A DNA stretch of 64,000 nt from Epinephelus fuscoguttatus (taxonomy: Eukaryota; Chordata; Actinopteri; Perciformes; Serranidae). Under the pieces are notes generated by a model that was not told the DNA's origin, searched no databases, and worked only from the letters and a program-made list of their open reading frames with translations. Position numbers and translations under genes: made by a program. Shown here in pieces: positions 1-18,300 of this stretch (the first letter of the stretch is position 1; each line of letters begins with the position of its first letter). The stretch is taken from assembly GCF_011397635.1 (NCBI RefSeq), contig NC_064756.1:20328907-20392906 (forward strand), written 5' to 3'.

Positions 1-1116
1 CAACCTTTCACTGTATGTAAATCAGCAGGTCCTGGGCGCAGCACTGTGCTCACTCATGTCATGTCGACCAGAGGCTGGGTTAATACTTCAAAAATGGCAT
101 ACAAAGAAGGTGTTATTGTTGGAAGTTGAGTGACAAAGATTCAGGCATTTCCTTTGAAAGAATATAAGCTATGAAATGGGGCAAGTTTTCTGCTTTAAAA
201 ATGCCCTGGAGGAGTGCCAGTAGGAGCCGTTGGTGAGCCAGCATTGAGTTACAGGTAGTAATGGATTATGTGTGCTTTGTCGTGGCTGCTAAATACCATT
301 TTATGTGTGTAAACCTGGTGTACCTCCAAACACTTTGAGTGCATTGATCTTCCCCAGGATAAACCCCCCCTTTGCACTTTGTACCTCACGGCCATCTGCA
401 CTGTCTGTAGCTTCCACTGGGTGGGGGGGGGTGGGGGGGGTGGGGGGGTCTCCTGTCACCGTCTGCCCAAAATCCCCCACCCCAAGAGAGGAACCAAGGA
501 GGGTTTATCCCTTCCGTGACAAACCGTCTGTCTGCTTGATATCCAGAGACATAACAGCTTTCTCAGGCTAGAAAATGAGGCTTACTACTGTTCACTCCAT
601 ATTCTGATATTCTGTCTGTTCTCCAACTGGCAGCGCCGTATTCAGCACAATAAACTGTCTCTTTGTTTTTATCAGGCCTAACTGTAACCCTAATCAGCAT
701 CCTGGCGCATGCATCCCTGCCGTTAGCAACGGCAGTGCGTCACAGATTCAGTGACTGAATGTACAAAGACTGTGTGGTGCCTGCAAACTGAGGCCCGTGT
801 GAGCTCTCAAGGCACCTAATAATTTTTAATCAATCTACCATCAGCATATTTAATTGTTTGCACCGTTATGTGACTTCTGCGGACAGCTTGGTTCTCTCTT
901 CTCAGTTTGTTTTGGCTGTTCAACAGTGAAATGAGATGACACGGGGCCACAGATGACGTGACATTTGGGGGATTTGCTGGGGTTTGGAGAGGGATTCAAT
1001 ATGAAATACACAGCACATGTGTTTCTCAGTAATATACAGACTAGTATGTTAGCTGTGACTGTTTTGTCTTAGATGGAAGTTTCTCTAAAAGTAATGTGTT
1101 AATATGTTCTATCTAG
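1..1116. other. pafah1b1 intron (5' end outside window)
   Basis: No coding sequence recognised. The only notable structure is the G-run at 420-448 (own entry). The acceptor of the next exon sits at 1115-1116. Confidence 0.6.
420..448 (+). repeat. G-rich tract with G-quadruplex potential
   Basis: Three runs of seven or more guanines separated by single T residues. Long runs can be divided into at least four G-tracts, so this is a strong intramolecular quadruplex candidate on the + strand (the pre-mRNA sense strand of the LIS1 intron). Folding is inferred from the pattern only. Confidence 0.6.
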
Positions 1117-6334
<5,218 letters not shown>

Positions 6335-8490
6335 TTTGGACCTTGGAGGATTGGACCACCACCCCCAATTACCCAGGCGCTCCTCTGGATCCCACCTCTC
6401 CTCCTGCCATCCCACCTCCCCTCTCATCCCCACTCCTCCTCTCCCCTCACCTAACCCAAACCTCACCCGCTCATCATCTCCTCCGGCTGCACTTACCACC
6501 ATGGTTATTTACCCATCGCGCTCTCTGGTCCAATAACTATTGTCCTTCTATGTAAATTATTCCTGGATGTAGATCGAGCTATTAAATGTTACACAAAAAA
6601 GTATTCTTGCATGGTAATCCAAAATTGTATACTGTAAATTTACATAACGTCTAGAAGTACCATAGGTTTACCACGGGGCTGGCCGTCTGTCACGCAGCCT
6701 TACCGACCAACCGAAGGCAGATGTTTTTGACTGGGTGTAAAATGTAGGGCACTAAAAACCGATAATTTAAGAAATGACAGTGTCTTTATGTGTAAGATTT
6801 ATTTTTGTCTATTTTTTTATTTAGGATTTTTTTTTCTGTTATTTCTCTCCTTCACTGTCGTAGTCTGTTGGTGCCTAGCTTGGTGAAACGTTCGAGAGAT
6901 AAGGCTGGAGAAGCATATACGATGCGATAAGATACGATTGTCTGTGGGGCTTTGTTATTGAAATAATCTGTAGCTTTATAACATCACTTCTCAAGTGTGC
7001 ATACCATTTCTCTTCATGTGGAACTAGGTAATATTTTAATGGCTGTATATACGAATGTTTCAAACTGTTGTCCTTGGACCTCGGGGGCTTAAACACAGCT
7101 TTGTACTCTTGTCATGGTGGCACATGAACCACTGCTAGGCTCTAGATAAATGATCCCACTTAATGAATCTGCAGCGAAGAATTAAAAAGATGAAATGTAT
7201 AAAAGTGGCTTTGTGGATAACCGCACAGTTTTTCCACAAGATGCCCAATGTAGAGAGCAAGTGTGTTTGGCTTCTGCTGTCAACGAGCGCCCTGGGTGAC
7301 AGAATCACCTGAGCAGAGTTCAGGGATTACACCTGATTATTCTCTAGCACTTGATAAACCTCGGGTGTGTCTCCCGTAAGGAGGCGATTTCCTGTGACCT
7401 TGCATGCGAGACTTATTAAACTGAAGCCTCTGTCCACTTCCAGTCCCCTGACCGGTCAGTCTCAGCGGGGCTCAGTGTAACATAGGAACTGTGTAGATGC
7501 TCAGTCGTCCCTCGGCGCCTCTGAAAGCTACAAACAGAAGCCTTGTGTAAAATAAATCTGCTAAACAGGAGACATTAAGTAAGGCATGAGGAGTCAAAGT
7601 GAGCCCCCTGGGTTTGATATCTGGGATGTGCAAAGATCTCTAATTTCTGAGGGGTGAAATATATGTTCTGCATAATAAAAAATGGTTTTGATTAAAAAAA
7701 AAAAAAAAAAGTTTTCTGTGAAAATATGAAATGTAAATTTAGCTTGTTATCAGGAGATTTGGCAATTTTGTATTATCGCACTAAAGGATGAACTGGATGG
7801 GAATTTAGGGTTAGTGAGGAAATGCTAGCAGCAGACATGCTAAGTGATCTGTGGGTGCTATTTTGGAGGATCTCTACGGGCACACCCCGCAGACCACCTC
7901 ACACGTATGCAAACGTCTTCTGAGTTGCTTTCCTCAAACGTTCAGCTTGTGATCTTCGCCGAGCTGTAACTGAACGACTGGAAAATAACTGTAAACCAGT
8001 CCACGCTGTAGAAACAACCATTCCACTCCCCTCGAGGAGGACAAAAAAAAAATGAACCATCTTGCTAACTGTAGCTGACAAGGTGCTTCATTAATCTTGC
8101 ACATCCCTGTTTTCACTAAATCTTTGGTCCTTTACCGACGATCAAAGACGACATTAAAATTTAAGGATGTTGATAAATGCATAAACCTTATAATTTCTGA
8201 TTAGCCGTTTTCATTCCAATGCAGTCTTTGGCTAATAAAGAATTCCACTGCTTAACCGACCTTCGCTTCTTTGCCACGTTTTCCTCTTCCTGTGTGTACT
8301 GGATGTGGTGATCTGCTGCTCAAGCTCCTGCTAGTGGCTACTGTGAGCCTAACGTGACCTGTTGATGTAGCACTGCTGCATGTAAACCTGCGCCAGAGGC
8401 AGAGTTGTCGGAACGATAGTTTAAATGCTTAATTACTGGATCCTTTCAGAGACCAATTGGTTTGAATAAAGTGGTGGGAAACTGTCTGTG
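6335..8490 (+). other. pafah1b1: pafah1b1 3' UTR (end approximate)
   Basis: The region after the TGA has no ORF of note and carries AATAAA hexamers at 7551-7556, 7674-7679, 8234-8239 and 8465-8470. The last two have GT-rich sequence within about 50 bp downstream and are the better cleavage candidates. LIS1 mRNAs in vertebrates have long 3' UTRs, which fits. A 17-nt A-tract at about 7694-7710 is genomic, not a tail. The 3' end is inferred. Confidence 0.5.
8234..8239 (+). terminator. candidate poly(A) signal AATAAA
   Basis: Canonical hexamer about 1.9 kb after the LIS1 stop, followed by T- and GT-rich sequence. The 8465-8470 hexamer is an equally possible distal site. Confidence 0.35.
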
Positions 8491-8559
8491 GAGCCTACTT
8501 TTGAGGAGTATTTGCTGAGGGTTAGTTGAGAATATATCACTCTAATGTACAGTGTGTGC

Positions 8560-9010
8560 TGTAGATATGAAGCCAGTTAGCTTAGCTTAGCATAAATACT
8601 GGAAACAGAGGAAAACAGCTAGCGTGGCTCTTTACAACATGAACAAAATCCACCTAGTAGCACCATGTGCTGGACTACTTCTTGACTGGAACCAGTGACT
8701 TGATGGGAGTCTTCACTAGTTGCCTGCTAACAGATGCTCATTTATAATATTTGTAAAGATTTTAAAGGACTCCGGCAAAAAGTTTTGACTGCACCTAACA
8801 TGGATGTTCTTTGAAAACTGACATTTGTGAATTAGGAATTTTGAACTAGTAAGGTGCTTGAGTCTCCCTGGTTGCCTGGCAACTGCCCCATGTTAACCAG
8901 TCTTAATGCTAAGCTAACTGTCTCCAGCTACATATTTATTGTACAAACATGAGTGTGATATCAATTTTCTCGCCTAGTCTAACTCTCTGCAAGAAAGTGG
9001 GTAAGTGTTT
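8560..9010. repeat. teleost interspersed repeat with GTTAGCTTAGCTTAGC motif
   Basis: The left part reads GTTAGCTTAGCTTAGCATAA and the right part carries the related inverted motif AATGCTAAGCTAACTG. I recognise this type as a very common percomorph interspersed repeat; family and exact ends are uncertain. It lies just beyond the candidate LIS1 poly(A) sites. Confidence 0.5.
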
Positions 9011-11270
9011 CTCCAAATGTCAAACTGTCCTTGATCAGCCGGCTCGATGAGTTCAGACAGCTTTGTTCATTGGTTGTGGAAAAGGCTGGTTTTGTTGTGT
9101 GTGATGCTCTTCGAAGGAGGTCTACCTCCTCTTCTGTTAATGCAATGGGATTGTGGCAGACTAGGATGTCCCAAAGGAGAATACCTCTCTTTCAGGGTAT
9201 AAAACTCATGTCTCCCTTCGCTGTGTGCCCCTTTACAAATGTCTTATTTTTTTTCTACAAGCTGTTTTCTCTGTCCTGACCTGACGCAAAGACTTTGGGC
9301 GGAGAATCTGCAGATTTTGTAGTACAATTTGGCATGATTCATGAAGATGCCAGTGTGTTAAATGTTCTAGCTGAAGCCAAAAATGGAGACATTTGTCAGT
9401 ACAATCTGGTTTAGCTTGAGAAATCAGCCTCCTTTTGTTGTTGATAATGATGCTAGTCTCCTCAGGATCACGCTATGACATGCCAGACCATAAAATGTAA
9501 ACTAAAACCTTTCTGTCCTTGGTTGTACCCAAGGAAGGTGGTTAATCAAAGGTCAGGACGATGTGTGTTCTGTTTCTTTTGTAAGAATCGGTGGAAACAA
9601 AAAAGCTACAGCACAGCTGGTGGTGTTGTAGGCAAGTGTGTGCCCTGATGAAGAAAATCCCCTTTTGCCATTCGCAGGTCCCAAGCAATCCCTGTTCTGC
9701 TCTGGTCTGGTGTGTGAAGGGACTGACAGACACGTTTTGACTGTCTGTGGGTCGTTTCCTCAGGCCTCAAGTTCACCTGTACTCTGTAACCTGCCTGTGA
9801 ACCACATCTGAGGGCTTCAGACTGCACAACAAGCTCCTACAGGAGAGCTTGTGATGTTTTCGCCACTAAGGTCTCACTCTTCACTCAGCAAACTGTTAAC
9901 AATATACCTGGATGTCATTATTGTTTGCGATATAATAAAAGAAGAAAATCTGCACCTGTGTTGTCCTGCTTATTTGTTTTGAGGAGCTGCTGGTTATTAT
10001 ACTGAAGGTAAGGTGGATTTATTGGGACAAAGCTGAGCTAAATTTCAATTTAACACCGTTGAGATTGTTTGAAGTGGGGTCAATAAAATTAGGGGGAAGG
10101 GGTGTTGTTATATACCGGTATTGACAACAATGATATTTAAATGGAAATATTGATATTGTGTAAATAATACAAATATAATAACATTGTGTAAATAAATCCA
10201 GCACCTCTGAGATCATTTCAGTTTCTTTCCGCTCACTTTGTCTCTATCTAGTTGCCTTTTAACTATTTAAACTGTATTAATAATTGTATTGTTATTGTGT
10301 AATTGCTCTTTTTCTTAGTTTGTGTACAGTCATGGTTACAGACTCTTCCCACCTCACACCACTCCCACATTGAGTGTAATAAATTTGCCAAAAAAGGGCC
10401 AAAATGCAAAATAAACAAAAATTAAAGATGTAGTTTACAGATTTTTTTTTTTTTTTTTACTTTAAAATTTCTATAGATTTTTGTGATAATATTAGTTATT
10501 GTGGCTAAACCAGTTTACAATAATTGTGTAGTGAAATTCTGATATGCCTGTCTTTAAGTTGACAAACACATTCATTTCATTGTATATTTCCAAAATTTAA
10601 TGGACCAGAAGATACTTAAAGTCTGCCTTTATCGTAAAAGTTTTAATGTAAAGGGAAGGTACAATAAACAAATACTTATATATGGTAATAAAATGAAAAC
10701 AGCAATAATAAAGACAAGAACAATAAAGAAAAAGGCAGAAAACAAAATTGAAAAAAATTGTAATTTTACTATTTGTAAAGTTATTCTGCTTTATTTATGT
10801 AAAGTCATGAAGGTAAATGGTAAATACAGTCGGTAAAAATGTTAATGAAATATTCCCAGGTAGACAGACGGGTGAAAATACCGTTAATAATGGTGAGCAA
10901 CAATAAATTAAATTAAATGAAATTTAAATAAAACAAAATAAAATGAAATAAATAAAATAAATAAATAAAAGTAAAATAAACTAAAATAAATTACTTTTAT
11001 GAAAGAGATTAACGAGCGATTTTCCTTATTTTATCCACTTCTTCAGTGTGTCAAACTGAAGAAGACTTTCTGTCGAAACGTCTGTGTTTCTGGTAACGCC
11101 ACCCAAGTTGGTTTATTAAATTTACCAAAAGGACATTTGTGAGTGCTGGCTTCTTCTCTTTTTTCTGCTGCTTTTGTCCGTGCACCTGTTGAGTGGATTT
11201 ATTTTTGAGAGTGCTTGCTTCTTTCCTATGTGACTTATTTTATCCATTCCAATAATCCAGTTGTAGTTTT
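9011..11270. other. intergenic region between pafah1b1 and mettl16
   Basis: No gene recognised. Contents: scattered AATAAA hexamers, a T-tract at about 10442-10459, an A/T-rich low-complexity block at 10890-11000 and a possible repeat tail at 11045-11120 (GAAGACTTTCTGTCGAAACG, similar in style to the 39070-39260 repeat). Confidence 0.5.
10890..11000. repeat. AAATAAA-type low-complexity repeat
   Basis: About 110 bp of AATAAA/AAATT units with almost no G or C, directly upstream of the mettl16 promoter region. Confidence 0.8.
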
Positions 11271-11465
11271 CATTAATGACGTCAACGCGTACCGACGTAG
11301 AGACGTGACGTCGCAGAAATCCCGGAAGAGAGTTGCAAACTGAGCAACGTTTGAACAACGTGAGTTGTGTGAGTTTTCCCACACAGTTGTTTGGTCCAGT
11401 GAAGTCGTCACCAGTCCGAAAATAACAGCAGGCTTCATCACAGCTCGGACAGTATCACAGTAAAG
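11270..11465 (+). promoter_or_regulatory. mettl16: probable mettl16 promoter and non-coding first exon
   Basis: A locally CpG-rich stretch in AT-rich surroundings. It holds a perfect CRE palindrome TGACGTCA (11277-11284), a second half-type site TGACGTCG (11306-11313) and an ETS-type CCGGAAG (11322-11328). CRE plus ETS sites without a clear TATA box are typical of housekeeping promoters. A donor-like AAAG|GTAGGC at 11465/11466 and an acceptor ATCAG at 11764-11768 suggest a non-coding first exon ending at 11465 and an exon starting at 11769, ten bases before the ATG. The transcription start is inferred. Confidence 0.55.
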
Positions 11466-11778
11466 GTAGGCAGACACAAATACTGGATACATGTTAGCTT
11501 AAAATGTTAGCAACTAGCTTCACAAGTCAGTTAGCTGACTCAAATTAAAGTCCAGCGAACTTTAGTCATGTACAGTTACAGTTACAGCAGTTAATTATCT
11601 ACTGTGCAGCAACATTAACGTTCATATTGTCACCCTGCGACCTGCATTAAAGTCAACTTCGTCTCCAGTCTGTGCTCATATTAATGTTTATATTAAGTGT
11701 GTGTCTGTTGTTGCTGTAAGTTCGGCCTGCTGTATCCTCATGTCTCTTTCCTCTGTCCCTAAAATCAGTGCTGTGATC

Positions 11779-11906
11779 ATGGCTCTGAATAAATCCATGC
11801 ATCCCAGGAACCGTTACAAAGACAAGCCCCCGGACTTTGCTTACCTGGCCTCCAAATATCCAGACTTCCAGCAGCACGTGCACACCAGCCTCGCGGGAAG
11901 ACCTGT
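11779..11906 (+). CDS. mettl16: mettl16 coding exon 1: N-terminal RNA-binding module
   Basis: Starts MALNKSMHPRNRYKDKPPDF and continues through FAYLASKYPDFQQHV. Donor GTAAGT at 11907. Ends in phase 2 within a valine codon. Confidence 0.95.
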
Positions 11907-14900
11907 GTAAGTACCTGGAGCCAGTTGCACAACAACACCCTCAGTTTTCTCCTTAAATATGACACTTAAGGCTTAATTTTTCTTAAATTGATGGACTTAC
12001 TTAAGGGTGGTGCACAGAATCCCTTAGTGTGTTTCCTTAGTAAAGTAAAAATGTAAGGCATTTACTGCACTGAAAGATTCCACAGTGGTAAATATTACAG
12101 TTTCCATGACAACCATTTCTTTGCTTGTGCTCGGGCTTGTTATACCTGAAGACTTGTGTGCAAGGGTTTAACTAACCTTAAGTATAACCCCAAAATGAGA
12201 AAAATTGAAATATTTAAGTGAACATTTTAAGGAAACCTGAAGGAGAAAACATGTTTTGTACAGCTGATTTTATTTTATGAAAGCCTTTATATGGACTTTA
12301 AGGACACTCTTAACTTGAGGTCTTTTGTGCAAGTGGCCCCTGAGACTGTGCAGAATATGTGTGTGTATGTGTTTAGTATTTCAAATTAGCCTGCAGTGTA
12401 TCCTATTGCCCATCTTTGATCTGAAATATCCCGCCATTATCATATTTATTCCACATACACACTGTATAGTCTCTGTCCACATACTCTTGGACTGTCTCAT
12501 CTTTGTCTCTTTGTATTAACTGAAGCAGAAAAAAACTTTTCCTGGTCGCAGGAAATGTGTTTTGTTACTTTGCATGTGCCTGTTTTTCGCACCCTACAGT
12601 TCACTAAGAGGATTTAAGTGACAGAAATGTCCCAGTTATGGGGATGGTGTATAGGTGTTCGCATGTTTGCAGAGGACACGTTGCTTCGGTGTTTAGAACA
12701 TGTACATTTGTCCCATCAATGAAAACATGAAAGTGACAGAGGACTGTTACTGTGACCAAATTCAAGACATGTACACCATAAATTGATGCAGAAAAGAAAA
12801 GGTACAAATTGCAGCATAGAAATTCACCAGAGTGCAGGAAATAGTGTTTGATGCTCCGAATTTTCTGGCGGAGGAACCCCAGACACCCTGATTCATATGT
12901 ATTGTTTCTGGTCCGTGTTATCCATGTTATAAGTGTCTCAAAAATCTTGTCCCAAAATTGTCCCATCCTTGGACATGCCCAAAATGAGTGGAAAAGAGTT
13001 GCTGGGTCCTGATTACACCATTGACAGATTGGAGGTGCAGTGGTTAGCATTGTTGCTTCACAGCAAAAGGGTTCCTGGTTCAAACCTTGTGGTGGGGTAG
13101 CACTTCTGTGTGGAGTTTGCATGTTCTCCCGTGTCAGCGTGGCATTTCTCTGCGTACTCCGGCTTCCTCCCACAGTCCAAAGACTTGCAGGTTAATTGGT
13201 GACTCTACATTGGCCATATGTGCGAATGTGAGCGTGAATGGTTGTCTGTCTCTGTAACCCTTTTTAGATGGGAATTGTACAAATTTGCAGGAAAGCCCAA
13301 TCAGTCTTTTTCAGCATTGGCATATTAAAAACAAAATCGGGGAGTGCGGCAAAATGCCGCCTACCTACTTTTGTTTATGCAGAATGTGCCTTTTTCGGGG
13401 CAATGGGAGACGTGAGTTAGTAACAAAACGTGTTGCTCAGTGTGTGACATTTAGTGACGTGGAAGTAAGTCCTTCGGGAGCTCTGTGCTTTCTCTCGTAA
13501 TTCGGCCCGTTCTTCACCGTCCCCGTCATCTGACAGTTAATGGCCTCTTCCTTTGTGAGGACAGGGAGGGCGTGCGATTCTATGTCTTCCCAGTTGCTCA
13601 TCTTTACAGTGTCTGTCAGGTTTGCATTTCCTTCTTGCTACTAGCTGCTTGCTAATTCCTGCTATCAGCTGTTTCCTCTTTATCCACCGCCAGTGGGTCT
13701 CACGTACGGTGTCATCAACAACTCCTCCCACAAGTCATCAACAGCCCCTCCCGTTGCGGAAAGTGGCCTTTGTCTGTTTAAACTAAAAGGGTCTCACCAA
13801 CATGACTACCCTACGAGGCGGAAATAGTGTTTGATGCTCAGAATTTTCTGGCGGAGGAACCCCAGACACCCTGATTCATATGTATTGTTTCTGGTCCATG
13901 TTATTACAATATTCAGTGTTGCAGCTATCAGAATAATTCATTCAGTGATGGCACGCTGCCAGGTTTTAGCACTACAATGATCCCTGGCCTGATTCCAGTG
14001 AGCTCTGTGCACTGACTGAGCCTTTCAGATTTTAAATTTAGGAAAAAGAGAGCACTGGTATCACAAAAAACAATAGAGATGGGGGGATATAATCGATTCT
14101 TAAATGCATTGGGATGTGGATCTGAATGATTCGGCAATAGTCGATTATCTAAATGTTTATTAATAAGGTGATGTTGGAGGAACAAAATAACACAGCAGAG
14201 CATGTCACCTCCCCCTTATGTTATTACTGTTATACAGGCAGGAGACAGTAAGGTGCTTTCAGATGAATTAATTAATTAATCAATGCAGTTAACTTTTAAA
14301 ATAAGAAGGCTGCAGACCACTTATACACCGGCACGTGAATTGCAAACAGGACCTGGACAAGAGCCACATTGTTTGCAAATAAGTTAATCTGTGTATTTAT
14401 TAAGGATCAAAAATACAGTGTGCTATGTTTTAAAAAATATCAGGTAGTCACAGTGAGAAAAATAAATCATGTATAGACTTTCTTTCTTTTTTTTTGATGC
14501 ATCAGTAATCATTGTATTATCCAATTGTTGCCCTCTGAATCATAACCGAGCTGATCCAGAACATGCTGGAGGGATTACATATCTCATCTGGCCTGAGAAC
14601 GCCTTGGGGTCCCCCAGGAGGAGCTGGGAAGCGTTGCTGGGGAGAGGAACGTGAAAATGAAAATAGATGGATGGATGAATAATGCATAGTGTTGTAAATG
14701 CATAGTATTTTTAACCTGACACAACCAGCTCTCAGTTTGATGAATGCTATCATATACAGGAGTAAACATATAGGAATCTGTCCCGCCTTGACCATCCATC
14801 CCATGTAATGTCTATGCAGCTAGATTACAGGCTGTTTTAGATATTACTGTTCATATGTGTGGATATCAAATGTCTGTTTAGGTTTCCGCACACTTTTAGC

Positions 14901-15271
14901 CATATGGTATGAAACGGTGTACAGAAACACCTTCTCACCATTATGCCCGAGATCCAGTCCTGAGGACCCCCTCAGCACCTCTCAGGCCCCAGCTGACTCA
15001 GTCTGATCTTTACTGCTCGTTCAGCTCCTGGCAACAGCAGGAGGATGAAGCCTGGATGGATGATTAATGGACCCAACATCAAAAGATTTTCCTTTCTTTT
15101 TCACTCCATCAGCTTTTTTCATTAGAGACACTTCACAAAGTATGTTTGAGTGACGGTTTTAAAACAAACACCCAATTTTAAAAATAGACTGGAGTGTCAA
15201 TCAAAAACTGCCCAGTAAGCTGCCTGTGTTTCACTGTGTACTGGACACAGTTTGAATGACTGAAACACTGC

Positions 15272-15326
<55 letters not shown>

Positions 15327-18300
15327 CGCGCGCGCCCTTGCCAGCTAGATGCTGCTGTGGAAGTCATGATGTGAGAAAGTCCAGCCAGGAGAACAAAGGA
15401 AGAAATATGTCTGGTGGGATTAGTGGTGTTGACGTCAAACAGTGTGAGCTCATGATTGCTGCTGCAGAGGGAAAGAAAGAGGAACTGGGTTCATTTTTAA
15501 CTAATTAAGTCCTAATAAATGATAAAAGTTGATGAGTTGGAGGAGAATAATTACAGGAATACTACGCAGGATTGTCGGTTACCCTTTGTAAACACGCTAG
15601 CTGGCGAAAGTGAAAGCAAAAGTCAACCCTAGGTTCACTTTTATTTGGCGTTTCGCCTCACTATATTTGCATTTTTCAGTGCTGTGTCTCTTGGACGCCT
15701 GCTACTTACTATCTAGCACCTGATCGCTACCTCTTTATAAAGCCCTTACCCCACCTGAGTGCTGTGAGTCTCTGCAGAATTATTCAATTATTTTTTGTGT
15801 TTTTTAAGAACAAACAAGAAACATGGAGCATATACACTCTGAACCCTCAACATCCAAAACCCACCCCGCCCCTCCCCAAGACTGGCCTGCACGTACAAAC
15901 AAATGAACACCGCTAAATACACTCAATACACATGAATATACAAAACATACAGAGTCAAGACAGACTGATGATAATAATCAGGCATTGCAAGTGAATTAGC
16001 AACAACAGAATGGACCTGAACAAGTGAAGAAAGATACTACAATATTGAACAAATCCACTTTTTACGTCCGGAACAATGGGCTTGAGATGCACCCTCGTTA
16101 AGGACTTAGCTCAGATTCCGGGATTACTCTCTTATCCTGAATCTTCCTGAATCTGATTCCATATGATTCGGAGGTGGGTACCCCTTGTGACTGCATGCCT
16201 TTGCCAGCAGGATTTGAACCCTGGACCTTCCGCATGGAAGATGAGTGCTCTAACCACTACACTAGGGAGGCCCCAAAAATATCACAATATCACATTCCCA
16301 TACTTAATAGGCACACATAGGCATTGAGCTACATTTCTTAAAGTATAGACATTATTATAATAGTCCAGGAATGGTTGCCATACTTTATGGAATTCATTGA
16401 CTGGTCCGTCAGTAGTATATCTGAGCTTTTCCAACTTCATCATTGACCCAGTGGCCAAACAGAGGGGGCAGGTTAGACTTCCAGTTGGACAGAATGAGAT
16501 GTCTTTCTAGCAATGATAAAAAAAAAAAGGCCAAAGCACGGGCCTGGGCTCAGGAGAGACCCAGATCTCTTGGCCACACCAAATATTCCCAACTGCGGCT
16601 ATGGGTCTATGGTTATATTATATATGTACAAAAGTGTCTCAGAAATCTCCTTGGACATGCCCAAAATGAGTGGAAAAGAGTTGCTAGGTCCTGATTACAC
16701 CGTTGACAGGTTGGTGGTGCAGTGGTTAGCATTGTCGGCTCACAGTAAGAGGGTTCCTGGTTCGAACCTTGTGGTGGGGTAGCACTTCTGTGCAGAGTTT
16801 GCATGTTCTCCCCGTGTTAGCGGTATGTTTTCTCTGGGTACTCCGGCTTCCTCCCACAGTCCAAAGACAATGAGGTTAACTGGTGACTCCAAATTGTCCG
16901 TAGGTGTGAATGTGAGTGTGAATGGTTGTCTGTCTCTGTGTCAGCCCTGTGATAGTCTGCCGACCTGTCCAGGGTGTACCCCATCTCTCCCAGTGTCAGC
17001 TGGGTTAGGCTCCAGCTCCCACATGACCCCCTAACAGGATAAACAGTTACAGAAAATAAATGAATGAACTTAAGTACTGGTATTCTGGCCCTATTTGTTC
17101 TAGCTGAACAAGTACCCAGAATAGCATTCACAGTGTATGTTGGTTAAGTTGGTCCTAGTCTCTTTAGCAACATGTCAGCTTGTCATTTTATAGATTTAGA
17201 CTTTTTTTTAAAAAATTCACCACAATTGATACAAATGTCCGTCAAAACAAAGGGAACTCTCAGTGAATGCAGGAGCTGTCAGTAATTGTGAACCTCGTAT
17301 TTGAGGTCTGCTGTTCATCTGTCAGGACGGAGACGCTCTCCTCCCTCTGTGTTTGTGTTTTGTGAAACAGGTACCACGTCTGCTCGGTGAGGAAATCACT
17401 TGTTATTGTCTGTGTTATGCAGATGAATGCCGACATGGTGTCGCCGCAGCAAGTCTGAACATCTGTGTGTGAACGTGAACATATTGTTGTGGGCTGGTCC
17501 TTTGTGGATGTGAGGTGGCCACGTCAATCATCTCACGGCGGGCGAGCATGTGCATGTGTGGGCACGACTGGATGTCCGTCTGTGACAGGTGTTAATTATC
17601 ACTTTGTGTTTGTCGTCTGTCTGTCTGCTGGCGAGCCACAGACAGACAGATGACAAACAATGGGCTTGTAGAGCTGGGACTGGACATCCAATGTAGAAAT
17701 TTAGACAACTGGGGAGTCATGTTCATCAAAATGTGAAAAGACACAGAAGTTAAATGTAGATTACTGTCAGTGAAGCTGGCTGAGGAAACAGAAATTAAAG
17801 TGTAAATCTCTTGTGCCGACCTTGTGACTCTTGTTGCATTGACAGTTGAAAGCATACAGGTTTACTTGCTTCATATCATCACATCTTACTACCAAACATC
17901 GTGATATGGAGCTGTAACGTTAGCTAGCTTCGTGGTGTAAGGTGAGCTAGCAGTAGATGCATCCTTCCTGTCATCCTTCTGTTAGGTGACACAGTTGTGT
18001 TGCTCGATAGAAAAAATACACGAAACTGCCCACAAAAAGGTCTGTGGTTTATCTGGAGGTACTTGGTCGTGATTTCTGGAAAGAGACACTGCTGTTGATT
18101 TTTTTTCAAATATTGAGCACAGCGTTAGTTCGGACAGGACACGATGTCAAGCTCAGCTCACATCAGCTGATCTCAAAGAGCACAATCAACTGATGGAGCT
18201 GCTGATTGATGACAGAGAGTCAGCTGATAGATAACTTGATTCCTTTCTATGCAACCAATTGGCGAATCTCATTCAGGGTGCCCTATTTAAACTGCTCTGG

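Noticed and set aside
7694..7710. A-tract as evidence for a processed retrocopy
   Set aside because: It lies within the LIS1 3' UTR, and the LIS1 exons here are interrupted by ordinary introns; no retrocopy body precedes it.
11701..11778. N-terminal extension of Mettl16 from 11701
   Set aside because: Vertebrate METTL16 begins MAL.KSMH, and an acceptor-like AG lies at 11767-11768, making the upstream part intronic.
12604..13173. 189-residue minus-strand ORF as a host gene
   Set aside because: It is a chance read-through of an antisense SINE into an L1 ORF2 remnant (CxxC knuckle block) and then non-homologous intron sequence.
16203..16275. Functional tRNA gene on the minus strand
   Set aside because: A and B boxes are present but the anticodon arm and acceptor stem do not pair properly, so it is a SINE or pseudogene head.
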